NCBI GenBank assembly: GCA_026724425.1
Contig: JAIUCV010000084.1
Span: forward strand, 558,001 to 622,000
Direction of reading: 5' to 3'
DNA from: Erythrophleum ivorense
Lineage: Eukaryota; Streptophyta; Magnoliopsida; Fabales; Fabaceae
DNA: 64,000 nt
A program made the translations under genes and the position numbers. Position 1 is the stretch's first letter. Each line of letters opens with the position of its first letter. Below are positions 11,050 through 22,265 of this stretch, in pieces. Under the pieces are notes generated by a model. That model was not told the origin of the DNA, did not search any database, and saw only the letters and a list, made by a program, of their open reading frames with translations.

Positions 11050-11415
11050 TAGACTTAAAACATAAATCCTAAACCTTAAACCAAAAAAATTAAACCATAA
11101 ACCCCAAATTCGAAACCCTAATTTAGTAAAAATAATCCTAAACCCAAAATCTAAAGCTTAAACAAAAAAAACTAAACCCTAAACCTAAAATCTAAACCCT
11201 AAACTCAAAAACTCAACCCTAAACCCAAAAAAATAAATCTAAAAACCAAAATCTAAACCCTAAACCAAAAAAACTAAACCCTAAACACAAAATTTAAACA
11301 TTAAAACCAAAAAAACCAAACCCTAAATCCAAAATCTTAACCCTCGACTTAAAAAAATAAACCCAAAATATAAACTCTAAGCATAGAAAACTAAATCTTA
11401 AACCAAAAATTTAAA
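11050..11415. repeat. Degenerate telomere-like (CCCTAAA) interstitial array
   Basis: Repeated aaaccctaaac, taaaccctaaaccta and similar phrases, interspersed with aaaaaa and tctaaa variants. This is the plant telomere unit on its C-rich strand in a heavily mutated internal array of about 365 bp. Confidence 0.75.
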
Positions 11416-11691
11416 ACTTAATTTAATAAAAAGAAAAAATGAAAGAAAAAAAGAAGAAAAATGTTTATATATCTTAGAGGAGGGTATAATGGCAATTAAT
11501 ATACAAAATATGTTGAATATCATGGTCAACTTTTTGTATGGTTAGTTACATAATTTCTACTCTCAATATTGTTATTTGACGAAATTTCCCTTGTTCTTTT
11601 ACCTATTAAAAACGTTATTACATTAAGTTTTCATTTGTTGACAGTGTATTATTATATCATATTCACAATCACATACAGTATATTCATCATA

Positions 11692-11962
11692 GGGTGAATT
11701 AGCAAAGTAGGATGTTTTCAAGTTTTTAATTTGTAAAAGAGGCAACACCAAGTTTGTTATTGTGAAAGAGGCAAATCGGTGGTGGAACCCACAATAAAAA
11801 CACTTTTCCATGAACAAAAAATAAACCCTAAGTCCCAAAAAGTGAACCCAAACCAACCACACATGGCGGGACCCACGAGAAAGTTGCCTCTTTTGCTAAT
11901 AAAAACTTGAATGTGCCTCTTTTCCCGATTACAAACTTAAAATGTGCCTATTTCACCAATTT
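11692..11962. mobile_element. MITE-like element, imperfect inverted ends with 'aagaggca' motifs
   Basis: The left arm (gggtgaattagcaaagtagg, cttgtaaaagaggca) mirrors the right arm, whose reverse complement reads ggtgaaataggcacatttta and then gggaaaagaggcacattcaa. No transposase and no clear target duplication. Non-autonomous. Confidence 0.5.
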
Positions 11963-12655
11963 TTTCTTCATCATATAGATCGTCTGAAATAATTATCTCT
12001 TAAATTTATGCTCCACATTTTTAACTGTTGTAGCGATAAAAAAAAACAAAACTAACGCATGTCCCCATTTTTCCTCTTTCCCTTCTCGTCGCTGGATAGA
12101 TTCACCGGAAAATCTCAAAGAAGCGTCTCTTTCCCCAACTCCCTGTAAGCTCTCTTATCTTCTTCTTCATCATTGTTCGATTTCCGTGGAAATGTCCAAG
12201 TCAGATCTCTCTTGATTTTGAATTCGATTCGTATTTCACGGGTTATGCGTTAGGGTTTATTTGCCGACAGTTCTCGTATGCTTTGTTCTTCGATTTGTCT
12301 CTCCGTCGTCCTTCAGTTTTAGCTGAGTTCGTATCCATTGAGATATGCATCTCTCCGACGTGATTCTCCTGTTGTTACCCAGAAATTCCTGGAAATCAAT
12401 GCGCGTTGGGTCTAAATTTCGGTCTTTGACCCTTGGATTTTCTTTCTTGATTAAGCTCCTTGATTGTTGTTTAATCAGCTTTCTTTCAGATCCATGATGT
12501 TACCATATTTGAATGCTTGATTTCCAATTATTTGTCACAGTCCCAAACGACTGATTAACGTTGATGTGTCTCTGAAAATAAATTTAGGAAGAAAGAAAGG
12601 ATGATTGGGTTTTGATTTTGGAATTGGAAGACTGTAACTAGTGTTCCTTTGTAAA

Positions 12656-13664
12656 ATGCGGGTGCTTGGTTTGAGCTCTAGCTTATGCTCAAGTGAGGAG
12701 AAGGAAGAAGAGATCATTGGAGACTCCGGTCTCGCACCGGTTTATCTCAACGTGTATGATCTAACACCTGTCAACAATTATCTCTACTGGTTTGGGCTTG
12801 GCATATTTCACTCTGGAATAGAAGGTAAATGTGGCTTCTTACCTGATTAGTTATAATTTTACTTTTGCTCTTAATGAATTTTGTAACATGAGTTGTTTTC
12901 ACGTTGCAATCGTCTGTCTCCCTATTAGCTCATGGTTTCGAATATGGATATGGCGCTCACGAGTATTCGAGCAGCGGGGTATTTGAGGTTGAACCTAGGA
13001 GCTGTCCAGGTTTCATCTTTAGGCGGTCAGTTTTGTTGGGAACCACCAGCATGTCTCGCTCAGATTTCCGCTCCTTCATGGAGAAGCTTTCGCGAAAGTA
13101 TCACGGGGACACATACCATTTGATAGCCAAAAACTGTAACCATTTCACTGGAGAAGTATGCTTGCAGGTAACAGGAAAGCCTGTTCCCGGATGGATTAAT
13201 AGGATGGCTCGAGTTGGTAAGATATCTTTCCTTGTGTACCTTCCAGCTTATTTCTCAGACTGTTTTTAGCTCTTTGGACCTTTTTACATCGTTGCTTGTT
13301 CTTGGATTTCTCCAGGTTCTTTCTGTAACTGTATCCTTCCAGAAAGCATACAGCTCTCATCTGTTAGACATCCCGAAGCTCTCGAGTTCTCTGGTAAGTT
13401 AGTTTTAAAGAATTACGTGTTTTCACTTCTTGTCGGGTTTATGATGCAAACAGTTTTTTTTTAGATGATAATGATGGATCAGAAGAATCAGTTGCATCGT
13501 CGTCTCTGTCAGACGAAACAGATGGAGAAGGATCAGATCATCATCTCATAACAGCACCAAACAGCGACATCGCATATCTACAAGACAGACCAGTGCGACT
13601 AGCCCGGGAGCTCCTCCAAGAACCAGTCGATGCTTCTCCTCACTACTTGTTGAAGCGTTCTTGA
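12656..13664 (+). CDS. PPPDE (DUF862, deSI-type) putative thiol peptidase
   Basis: Four exons: 12656-12824, 12929-13216, 13316-13393, 13465-13664, all GT/AG, giving 244 residues. The PPPDE fold starts at about residue 25 (PVYLNVYDLTPVNNYL). The predicted catalytic His is in GIFHSGIE and the catalytic Cys in IAKNCNHFTGEVC. The family are papain-like cysteine peptidases, some removing SUMO or ubiquitin. The C-terminal 75 residues are acidic/Ser-rich and typical of the plant members. The frame is intact and splice sites are good, so this is probably functional. It does not belong to the At4g149xx order as I recall it and lies between the two halves of the segmental duplication, so it likely moved in. 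The substrate is unknown. Confidence 0.88.
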
Positions 13665-13883
13665 GCTCTCTAAAGCAGCCACCACTATCACCAAGAACTT
13701 AAGTATCGTCTGTAGCAAAATATCACCATGGAAACAGAAGCGATTATTTAAAGATTACGTCTTGAGTATATTCTTTCGACCTAGAACTGTAAAAAGGATC
13801 TGAAACTTTAAATGAAAAACTACCAAAGATATTGATGGTTTCAAAAAATTGTACACAAAATTTCACTTCTTCAATAAACGCAA

Positions 13884-14409
13884 TCAGCTGAAAAAGTCTT
13901 GAACACCTTTTCCGACGAACACACGATCGGAGAGTTCAGCCAAAATGAAATTAACGGTGAGCAATACAAAGCTAGAACCGGCGATGACACCAAGCACGAC
14001 GCCTGCCGTTCCGAGAACTTTCTGAAACGCCGGCCACTCAATCTCCCTCACTTCCCCCGCCACTCCACTCAGAAACTCGTTCTTCCCTTTCTCCTCCTCT
14101 CCATTGCCGCTTTTATCTCTGTTCCTAGCGCGCTAATCTCCACTTCCTTATCTCTGCTTCCATTATCTGCCGGTGACGGAGTCGCCTCTAGCTCGGATTC
14201 AGATCCAGCTGTATCCCGGCTCTGTTCGATAGCCTTAGCCACAAGATACGGCGATTTCCTAAGTCTACTCGTTGCCGGAGTTCTGATCTCAGAGTAGATT
14301 GGAAATACTCGACGAGTGGAAGGTGGAGGTTTCATAGGAAAGACTGTTTTCCGGTCATTCCTAATTGGTCCCTGGTGACCGGCGGCAAGAATTGTGCGGC
14401 CAGTGACAT
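13884..14409 (-). pseudogene. SECE1 relic (duplicate of 25340-25879)
   Basis: Near-identical to the intact SECE1 at 25.3-25.9 kb. Two frameshifts kill it. One falls in the transit-peptide region (MSLAAQFLPPVT then out of frame). The other follows EIKAAMERR, where the intact gene continues QRKAAEEEKGKNEFLSG. The C-terminal segment, including the stop (TGA of ...FFS), is still recognisable. It sits beside an OFP11 relic in the same order and orientation as the intact pair. Confidence 0.9.
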
Positions 14410-14603
14410 TTTTCGAATTTGGGAACTTCTTTCTCTTTGCTATTTTATTTTTTCTAATTTTAGAATTTCTCTCCGATGATCAGATACGGCCAGTGACAGT
14501 GGATATAGTAAAGTGACTACAGTTATGGGCCTTTTGTAGCCCACAGGCCCAATTATTATTTGATAAAATAGACTAAAAATTGAAAACTTAAATAAAATAA
14601 AAA

Positions 14604-14930
14604 CTAAATCGATTGGGAAAGAAAATTCTCCGGCGATAACGACGGGAAAAGTAACCAGAGGACTGTATCGGCGAAAGCAGAAACGATGAATCTGTGAGTA
14701 TGTTCTGGATTCAATGAGAGGTAACAGAAGATTAACTCCTGCAAGTATTCTCTATCGGCGGCGACGTCTCTCGTCAGATCCCTAGCTTCCACCATCTCTC
14801 TCATCGACCGTCCGAAATCTCTGTACGGATCCGGTGACTCAATGTGCTTCGTGAACGCCAGTCCGCCGCTTAAAAGCTTTGACACGACGGGGGAATTGTC
14901 TTGTTCTGCTTCGGAAATTATTCGTTGCAT
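14604..14930 (-). pseudogene. OFP11 relic, 5'-truncated (duplicate of 26099-26716)
   Basis: The OVATE domain is complete and open (KHIESPDPYRDFGRSM, VEARDLTRDVAADREY, VSAFADTVLWLLFP, stop at 14604), but the N-terminal ~110 residues of the intact gene are gone. Homology stops at about 14897, after which the frame reads into unrelated sequence (MQRIISEAEQD). That breakpoint abuts the leader of the PHD-type fragment and marks the tandem-duplication junction. It could encode a 108-residue OVATE-only protein if transcribed. Confidence 0.85.
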
Positions 14931-15103
14931 TTACTGTCACGTTTCGCCTTTCTCATTGAAGGAATATCTATAGATCGATACATCGTCGATTTAGATCTGG
15001 CGTTCCTAGGGTTCTTCGACGTTGGAGATTTGCGGTCTCTGGTGATTGCGTTTTGGAATTGGGGAAAATCTAGAGGGATATTGGTGGGCTGAGATTGGTG
15101 TAC

Positions 15104-16492
15104 ATGGAGAGAGGTGGCAGGAGATCCGGTGAACCTCCGGTGGTATTGATTAAGAAAAGAAGTTCGTCTGGTTGCTTGATTGTGAAGAAGAGCGATGGGG
15201 TTGGTAGGATTTGTTCGTTTTCCGAGAGTCGTCCGAATTTGGAGCCGTGGTTGGATAGAAAGAGGTCTAAGATAATTAAGAGTGATTCTGATGAGTCTAG
15301 CGATTCTGTTGAGCCAAATACGCGTCACTATCGCAATGTAGAAGAGAGTCGTTTCGGCTTGAAAAGGGATTGGGTTGAGGGGAAAGGGCATTGTTTTGTG
15401 GGAAAGAGGAATAGCTTAGATGACCATGATGATGATGATGAAGAAGATGATGACGACGATAAGGAGAGTGAAGACGAATTATTGGCAATGAGAAAGAGGA
15501 GATCCTATGATGGCAGTGGAGTTGATATGGGTAAGAAAGCATATTTGGGATCTGCTCAATTTGGCATTGACAGGGACCATGGAACGGGCTCTAGTAGTAA
15601 AGATTTAGGTTTTGAGAAGAGAAGAAAACCATATTTAGATGGATCAGGGAACATTGGTTTTGCTAATCAAGGTTATAGAAACAGGTGTAAGGTGAGTGGA
15701 AACGAAGATAAAACCCATGCGTTATCGTCGCAGAAGCAGTACAAGCGTGACATGAATTTTGATGTACCAATCAGGGTTAAGGGGAAAAATGGTGTGCTCA
15801 AGGTGATGCCGAAGAAGCAGAATAAGATGGGAGGGTTACCGCAAAGTTTCACTGACGTGGAAGCTAAACAAACTCAATATGGCTCAAAGATTCAGGAGAC
15901 TGGTAAAATACGTGTCGCTATCCAGTCGCCAACCACTGTAAAAACTGAAAATATGGCGAAGCTGCTTCCCCCTGCTAGGATACAGTCGAGTGGGTTGAAA
16001 ATGGCCACGAGCTTAACCATGAAGAGTAAGAGTCACGACCAAGATTCTGAAGATAGTGATACTTCGGGGCGGCTGCAGAAGAGAGCCATTCAAGCTCATA
16101 AGCTCTTGCAGATGTCAAGTACTGGAAGAGAACAAACTTTACCTGAAGCGCCAACACCTCAGAAAATCAGAGATGGAAAGATTAGGCGTGGATCAGGCAC
16201 AGAAAAACAAAGATTACGTGAGCGGATAAGGGAAATGTTACTGGAAGCAGGGTGGACAATCGACTATAGACCTAGAAGGAATAGAGATTACCTAGATGCA
16301 GTTTATATAAGCCCCAGGGGAACAGCATTCTGGTCTATTATCAAGGCTTATGAAGCACTCCTTAAGCAGGTAAATAGTGGGGAAAAAGTGGCCAAGCTTT
16401 GTGAAGATAGTTCCGCAATCACTTCGATCTCGGATGAGATACTCAGTCAGTTAACGCGGAAAACCAAAAGAACGTTTAGTTTTGGATGGTAA
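15104..16492 (+). pseudogene. N-terminal fragment of an At4g14920-like PHD-finger/GNAT protein
   Basis: A single open frame of 462 residues beginning MERGGRRSGEPPVV. Lys/Arg- and Ser-rich with an acidic run of Asp/Glu at about residues 107-126. Near the C terminus it has the module typical of this family just before the PHD finger (REMLLEAGWTIDYRPRRNRD, then YLDAVYISPRGTAFW, similar to the TPL-binding/Tify-like domain of IDM1-type proteins). The PHD finger and the N-acetyltransferase domain that should follow are absent. The frame ends TFSFGW at the point where sequence switches to HISN5 exon 2. Full-length relatives are chromatin-associated acetyltransferase-like proteins. The truncated ORF is open and might be expressed, but the product would lack the catalytic half. 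Confidence 0.75.
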
Positions 16493-16926
16493 TGGAGTTG
16501 CAGATAGCTCCACTGGGATTCCTTTCCTTGGCCATATGTTAGATGTAACTATTTGAGACTCTTAATCAATTTCATTTTTGGATTAGTTTTGATCCGTTTA
16601 TAGCATTTCGCGAGAGCTTGTTACATCAAATTTATCTGTTCAAGTGTTTTTTTATTCTCTGGTTAGGAACTTGCTTCACATGGATTGTTCGATGTACACG
16701 TAAGAGCTACTGGTGACACTCACATGAAGTTGCTCTCGCCATTGGAACCGTAAGTTGTTCAAGTACTAACATTTCTTTGGAAAGTTGTGATGTAAACTTG
16801 TCATTCAAATTTGGAATTAAGCCAACACAGCCAAATCGGGCTGGGAAGATGAAAAAAACAAGCCTGACGTTTTAGGTTTACTGCATGTTTGCAATTCGAA
16901 AGGAGTCTTGGCACGATCGTAAGAGG
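16480..16926 (+). pseudogene. HISN5 relic, right copy
   Basis: Homologous to the left HISN5 copy from within exon 2 (ttttggatggtaatggag) through exon 3 and then the last exon (cgaaaggagtcttgg...taa). Missing: everything 5' of exon 2, exons 4-7, and in exon 3 about 25 bases encoding the metal-binding DDHHTNED motif. The last acceptor is mutated (gcaatt instead of gcagtt). It cannot encode an enzyme. Its position, between the PHD gene and FRIGIDA-like, is the ancestral syntenic one. Confidence 0.92.
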
Positions 16927-18420
16927 CGATTGTTAGGAGTTGATGAGCAGACCGGATCAGTTGTCTAATGTACAGTATCAAACCTGCTTATTTTTTGTTC
17001 ATTTTCATAGGTTGATTGATGCATTTAAGATCAATTCTTTGGAAACTGCTTTATTTTATTTTTTGGACAAAGGTTGATTGATCTTTGTTCATTTGCAATG
17101 GTTAATCGGTGCATTTAAGATCATTTTTTTGGACAAATATTTGTAATATGTTGTTGGAAACTAGTTTTGTTTCAGTCTCAGCTTTTTGATTCGTTTTTCG
17201 TTCTTTTCACCCATTGTAGAGCAGTATTTTAATGGTCATTTCTTTCTAGAGGAGGACAAGAAGGAGAGTTTGGGGTTGAGGCGAAGTTCTTGCAGTATAA
17301 TCATGTGCTTACAGTTGGCAGAGTCCTCCATCGTTGAACAGTCACTAGCTGTAACATTTTGATGACAGTCACCATGAGAAGGGTTATAAAGGTATGTTTC
17401 TGACTCCAATAACCTTGCGTTTGTGATGAGTTGACGAATTTACTCTTTTAAAATTATTTGATTGGAATTTTGCTGTTATATATAGTTAGTTCTGTGAGGA
17501 TTAGAGAAGCAAGCTTGTGAGATAGTTTTTAGTTCTTTTTGTTTTATCTATCGACCTGGGCCTTTAAATATATGGTGTTCTTGAAATGTTGCAGCTTCTA
17601 GCTTGAACAACCTCGATAGTGTTATAGCAGCTTGGTCTGATCAAGATGAAGCGACTTTCTAACCGTAGTGGCCTGTATAAACTATTGGATGTGTGTATCA
17701 AGTAACTTTCTTCTGGATCTCTGAGCTTAAATGCTAATACTTTTGCAAGCCCTTGTTACTTGGTTGTAAAACTCTTATCTATGTATGTTTATTATTTAAT
17801 GAAAAGATACATCAATTTATTTAGGAAACTCTGTCTCTAGTTATTGCTTGGTTCTAGACTTTGTTCACCGCCGTATTAGTAATACTCAAGCCAGAGAGCT
17901 CTCTTATCAGTAGTTTACCAATTCGTAGTCTGAAATTCAGAGTTGAACATATCGTTTCTAGTGTCATGATATGCTACTGATTTTCCTTATTTAATCTCTA
18001 ATCAGTATTATTCTTGTTGTGGATCTGAATCAGTGTTTGTGACTCCGCTGTTGCTACAGCACAGGCCATCAATGTGCTAACTCATATAAATTTTCGAACC
18101 TCTCTGCTTTTTCCTCATTTTTTCTTTATTCTACTCGCAAAGTGGTGATTGATCTTTATAGCCAGCCAATGATAGCCCCTTTTTGGTCACATGCCATAGC
18201 TATTCAGAGTCTAATGAAGCTTATAGAGTAAAGAAAGTGGTAGGGGAAGACTATCTTGTGGAAATTGTTTGCTTTAAGATTTGGCTAGTTAGTGGCTAAG
18301 TTACTTAGGCTATAGGTGTTAATTAATTGCCTTTTGCAATAAAGAAAACATCATAGATTTGTGTTGGTCACTCTAGTCTCTAGATTTTATTGCTGAGTTG
18401 GAATTATCGTTATTTTTTTT
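16927..18420 (+). repeat. 3' flank of the HISN5 relic (duplicate of 8567-9600)
   Basis: Shares multiple blocks with the left flank. It also has an extra ~600-base stretch (about 16990-17480) not found on the left, which includes a direct repeat (ggttgattgatgcatttaag and ggttaatcggtgcatttaag). A short gene-like scrap (gaggaggacaagaaggagag onward, 17250-17400) was not identified. Confidence 0.75.
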
Positions 18421-19441
18421 AATATAAGAAATAAGCAAGGGAGGGATGTGATATTTTAACATTTGATTTTATGCATAAAATACTTCAAAACACTTTATAA
18501 TAAACGGATATTACATTATTATTTTGTTGACTGTATTATTTCATATACTCATAATAATGTGGGTTATCTCTCAAGATAAAAGACAGGAGAAGCGTAATGA
18601 ATTATGTATGTTTGGTTAATCATATCATGCATATAATATTTTTACATATAATGATTAAAAAGCCTCAGATTATGCAGTGTCGAAATTTCCGGTTATACGC
18701 AGAAGCATATTATTAGAATAAATTATGTACTATGCAAAAACACTAATAATTAGTTTAGAAAGGTTTTGTGCTTGCTTAAACATCACGTCTAGAAACACAA
18801 ATATATATTCGGTCCAGGTCCTACGCGTGCCTATTTCATTACTCCATTTACAAGGTTCTTCTCCATGTTCGTGCTTCCGTTATTTTTTTATAGAAAATCA
18901 AAATACTAACATTTTCTTTTCTTTTATTTCTTTTAAAATATACGTTTTACAAATTAAAATTTATAAAGTTCTATTTGCATATATTTTAGCCGGCAATGCT
19001 TCACTGTCTTCTGACTCAACGCATGTGGTGGTCAGTGGGCCTGGCCCACTTCTTTCTCTCGATTTTTCTTTTGGTTTCATTAACCGATATGAATTTCGGT
19101 TTACCACCAATTACCAAACAACACTTTTTCCGACGTCACCACACACAAGCCTCTTATCCTACGCTTTAGCCGTTCACATTAGCAACAACCAATTAGGGAG
19201 GCTGGTGCTACTGCTGCCGTCATTTAAAGTGCGCACTCTAGATGGTTGTCATCATCGCGCCATCGTTCAGACAACATAACACGTGTCAATTTTCTGTCTT
19301 GTCCACGTCATCATCTCCTTCCTTATACTTTTGCCATTTTTAGGTTTTCATCTGCAAAAACCAGTCCATCACTTTGTTACCTTTCTTTGAGCTTTGTTTT
19401 TCGCTGTGCAAAATAGTACTTCACCGTCCGATTAACCGGCG
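18421..19441 (+). other. Intergenic region and probable promoter of the FRIGIDA-like gene
   Basis: AT-rich with no homology to a gene. A 184-codon open frame at 18725-19279 has low-complexity hydrophobic composition and I do not consider it coding. ACACGTGTC (about 19279-19287) is an ACGT-core (G-box-like) motif about 155 bases upstream of the FRL start codon. Confidence 0.4.
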
Positions 19442-21335
19442 ATGGGGTCCTCCCCCGATCCGGACGAGTTGACTGAGTTTGTTCAGCCGAGTTTCGATGA
19501 GTTTCAGAGGCAGACGTCACTGATGACGAGCTGCAATCTTCTGTGGAAGGAGCTCTCCGAGCATTTCACCTCGATGGAGCAGAACCTAATGAAGAAATCG
19601 GAGGCTCTGAAACAGATGATCGAAACCCTAGACCATCAGACTCAGACCTCGATCGAGTTACTCAAGCATCGTGAGGTCACTATAGACCACAGCGTCGAGA
19701 TCGCGGCGGGGAAAGCTGATGAACGAGCCAGAGCCGCACTGGAATCGCTCGAGAAGGCTAGAGGCATCGGCTCAAACGCCGAAGACGACGGTGAGGTCGA
19801 CGATGGCGACGGGCTTCTCTCTGCACTGAAATCGCTCTGCCTGAAGATGGACGCAAGAGGATTCTGGGACTTTGTGATCGAGCGGAAGAAGGAACTAGAG
19901 AATCTCCGGTCACAGATTCCGGTGGCGCTAGTGGATTGCGTGGATCCGCCGAAATTAGTACTCGAAGCCGTATCTGAGGTTTTTCCGGTGGACAAAAGAG
20001 GCGTTGAAGGCGCCGGAGAGAAAGTAACCAACGATTTCGGATGGGCTTGTGTGGTGATTCTGGAGAGCTTGATACCAGTGATTGTCGACCCAGTGATTGG
20101 GAAATCTCGGATGCTTGTAACACCTAGCGTCAAGGAGAAAGCTAAGGAGATCGCCGAGACGTGGAAGGCGAGCTTGGAGGAGAGAGGAGGGATAGAGAAC
20201 GTGAAAACACCTGATGTTCATACGTTTCTGCAGCATCTTGTGACTTTTGGAATCGTGAAGAAGGAAGATCTTGCTCTGTACAGGAAGCTTGTGGTTGGAT
20301 CTGCTTGGCGCAAACAGATGCCAAAGCTCGCTGTTTCAGTTGGTTTGGGTGACCAAATGCCTGGTAAACAAACTCTCTTATCTTCTTCTTCTTCTTTACC
20401 CTTAAACTTGTCAGTTTCTATCTAGCTTTGGCCTGGAACCTACAATGATGATACATGTTGTAAAGAATGCAGAAGCTTAGTAGTGCTGTCTTAGCTCCTT
20501 TCTTTAGATGGCAACTTGTGAGGTATAATCTGAAAATGGAGAGTGATGGTTTTGAGTTGGTTTATGCTCTTATACAGAGATGATTGAAGAGTTAATCATC
20601 AAGGGACAACAGCTTGATGCTGTTCATTTCACTTTCGAAGTGGGTCTTGTACACAAGTTCCCTCCTGTTCCTTTGCTCAAAGCTTATCTGAGGGATGCGA
20701 AGAAGGCAACAGCTTTAATCTCAGAGGACCCCAACAATCCCGGCCGATCTGCGGTAATTGCTCTAAACGCGCTCTCTTAGCACTCTCTCTATGGGTAAAT
20801 TTGTAACACTTTGTTTATATTTTCATAGCATCTTGTGGCACGCAAGGAGCAATCAGCGCTAAGGGCAGTGTTAAAGTGCATAGAAGAATACAAACTCGAG
20901 GGAGATTTCCCGCCGGAGAATCTCAAGAAGCGTTTGGAACAGCTAGACAAGACCAAAACCGAGAAGAGGAAACCAGCAGCGGTTCCGGCCAACAAGAGAA
21001 CCCGGGCAAGCTACAATGGGCCAATGCCCCCAGCCAAAGCAGGGCGTATCACAAACGCGTACGTCTCCTCCTTCCCACCTCCACCACCAGCATTCATCAG
21101 ATCACCGAGCCATTCTCCTCAGTACGGTGTACCGGCATACACCACATCGCCACCTACCATCTACAGCAATAGGAGTCCTCCGTACCAATACTCGCCAGAG
21201 GCGGTTCATGGAGCATACCAAGCTTCTCCGGTCAGTTATCCGGCAGCTTATGGTGGCTACTGCAGTCCGGTGGCTCCTCCGGTTTACCATCCTCACCCAC
21301 ACCACCAACACCATATTCAGCATGCTTACTACTGA
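19442..21335 (+). CDS. FRIGIDA-like protein (At4g14900 type)
   Basis: Exons 19442-20363, 20578-20753, 20829-21335, giving 534 residues, the usual length for this subgroup. The N terminus (about 20-110) is a coiled coil (LWKELSEHFTSMEQNLMKKS, TLDHQTQTSIELLKHREVTI). Then comes the Frigida domain, about residues 115-410 (CLKMDARGFWDFVIERKKEL, FLQHLVTFGIVKKEDLALYR, MIEELIIKGQQLDAVHFTFE, FPPVPLLKAYLRDAKKA). The tail is Pro/Tyr/His-rich and low-complexity (VSSFPPPPPAF, PHPHHQHHIQHAYY). FRIGIDA-family proteins are nuclear scaffolds; FRI, FRL1 and FRL2 promote FLC expression, while the role of this subgroup is less clear. The frame is intact, and its duplicate in the left block has been lost. Confidence 0.93.
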
Positions 21336-21812
21336 TTAGACAGTGACACAAAGAAAAACATGAAGATGGTAAGTAACCAAGTACCAACCACTGATCAAGA
21401 TCTCTGGTGTCTCTGTGTCTACGTTTTGTGACTTTGTCTCCACGTTGTAATATTCTCTCTCTTCCTCTCCCGCTCTTCAAATTTGCAACTAACACTCTCA
21501 CTCTTTCTGCCTCTGAATTAGTAGTATACCTTCTTGTGTGTTTATTAATTTATACATAACTTTCTGCACTTTCATGTTTCTTTAGTTCCCTCATGTTTCA
21601 GTACGTACTTAGATTCATCTTAAATCAGATACGTCACTCTGTTTTCGCACATTTGAGTCGAAAATGGTATGTGTTCTAACTCTATTTCCAGTTTGAAAAT
21701 CAAGATTTCATTCAAGTAACATCATCAACTCTCATCTCAAAGCAAGATTCCTTACAAAACGACACCGTATTTTACACCAAAAACCGACGTTTTCTTCAAG
21801 CTAATTTCGTCA

Positions 21813-22265
21813 TCAGTCGTTGGCTGTAGCGAGCTGGAGAGACAAGAGCTCTTCCTCAGGGATCATCTTAATGTGACAGTCAGAAGTCGGATACGAGGCG
21901 CACAGAAGCGCGTAGCCACGTTCCACCACATCTTCGCTTAGCATCCCGTCGCTCTGATCCACCGTTCCGGATACGAGTTTCGCCGGACAAGTCATACAAA
22001 CGCCGAGATTGCAGTCGTAAGGCACGTCAAGTCCCGATTCAAGTGCTTTCGTTAGAATCGTCTCGTCAGGTTCGACTTCCAATTCCGTCTCCTTTCCGTC
22101 GTGCTCCACCACCACTTTATACGAACGAGTAACAATCCCGCGGGGGAGAAAATTCCGGCGATTTGTTGATAGTGTCGCGTTCCGGAGTGGGAATGAAAAG
22201 GAATTGGAAAGATAAGGTTTAGGGAGAGAGATTATGGAAGTTTGAGGAAGAGGAAGAGTCGCCAT
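21813..22265 (-). CDS. FDC1: Plastid [2Fe-2S] ferredoxin-like protein FdC1 (At4g14890 type)
   Basis: Single exon, 150 residues. A Ser/Pro-rich plastid transit peptide of about 45 residues precedes the ferredoxin fold (YKVVVEHDGKETELEVEPDE). Cluster ligands are in PYDCNLGVCMTCPAKLVSG (CX4CX2C) with the fourth in YALLCAS. A C-terminal extension after the last ligand (CHIKMIPEEELLSLQLATAN) distinguishes FdC1 from classical leaf ferredoxins and is known to alter its redox partners. It lies between the FRIGIDA-like and OASA1 genes, as in Arabidopsis. Confidence 0.93.
   Translation of the reverse strand: MATLPLPQTSIISLPKPYLSNSFSFPLRNATLSTNRRNFLPRGIVTRSYKVVVEHDGKETELEVEPDETILTKALESGLDVPYDCNLGVCMTCPAKLVSGTVDQSDGMLSEDVVERGYALLCASYPTSDCHIKMIPEEELLSLQLATAND

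Noticed and set aside
14918..15391. 157-codon minus-strand frame
   Set aside because: Antisense to the leader and start of the PHD-type fragment; no recognisable domain.
16927..18420. Possible additional gene 3' of the HISN5 relic
   Set aside because: Only duplicated flank and a short unidentified scrap; no continuous coding evidence.
18725..19279. 184-codon plus-strand frame upstream of the FRIGIDA-like gene
   Set aside because: AT-driven hydrophobic composition, no similarity, and it lies where the promoter should be.
19642..20236. Several 90-160-codon minus-strand frames
   Set aside because: Shadows of the FRIGIDA-like first exon; Ser/Pro-rich composition follows from the complementary codons.
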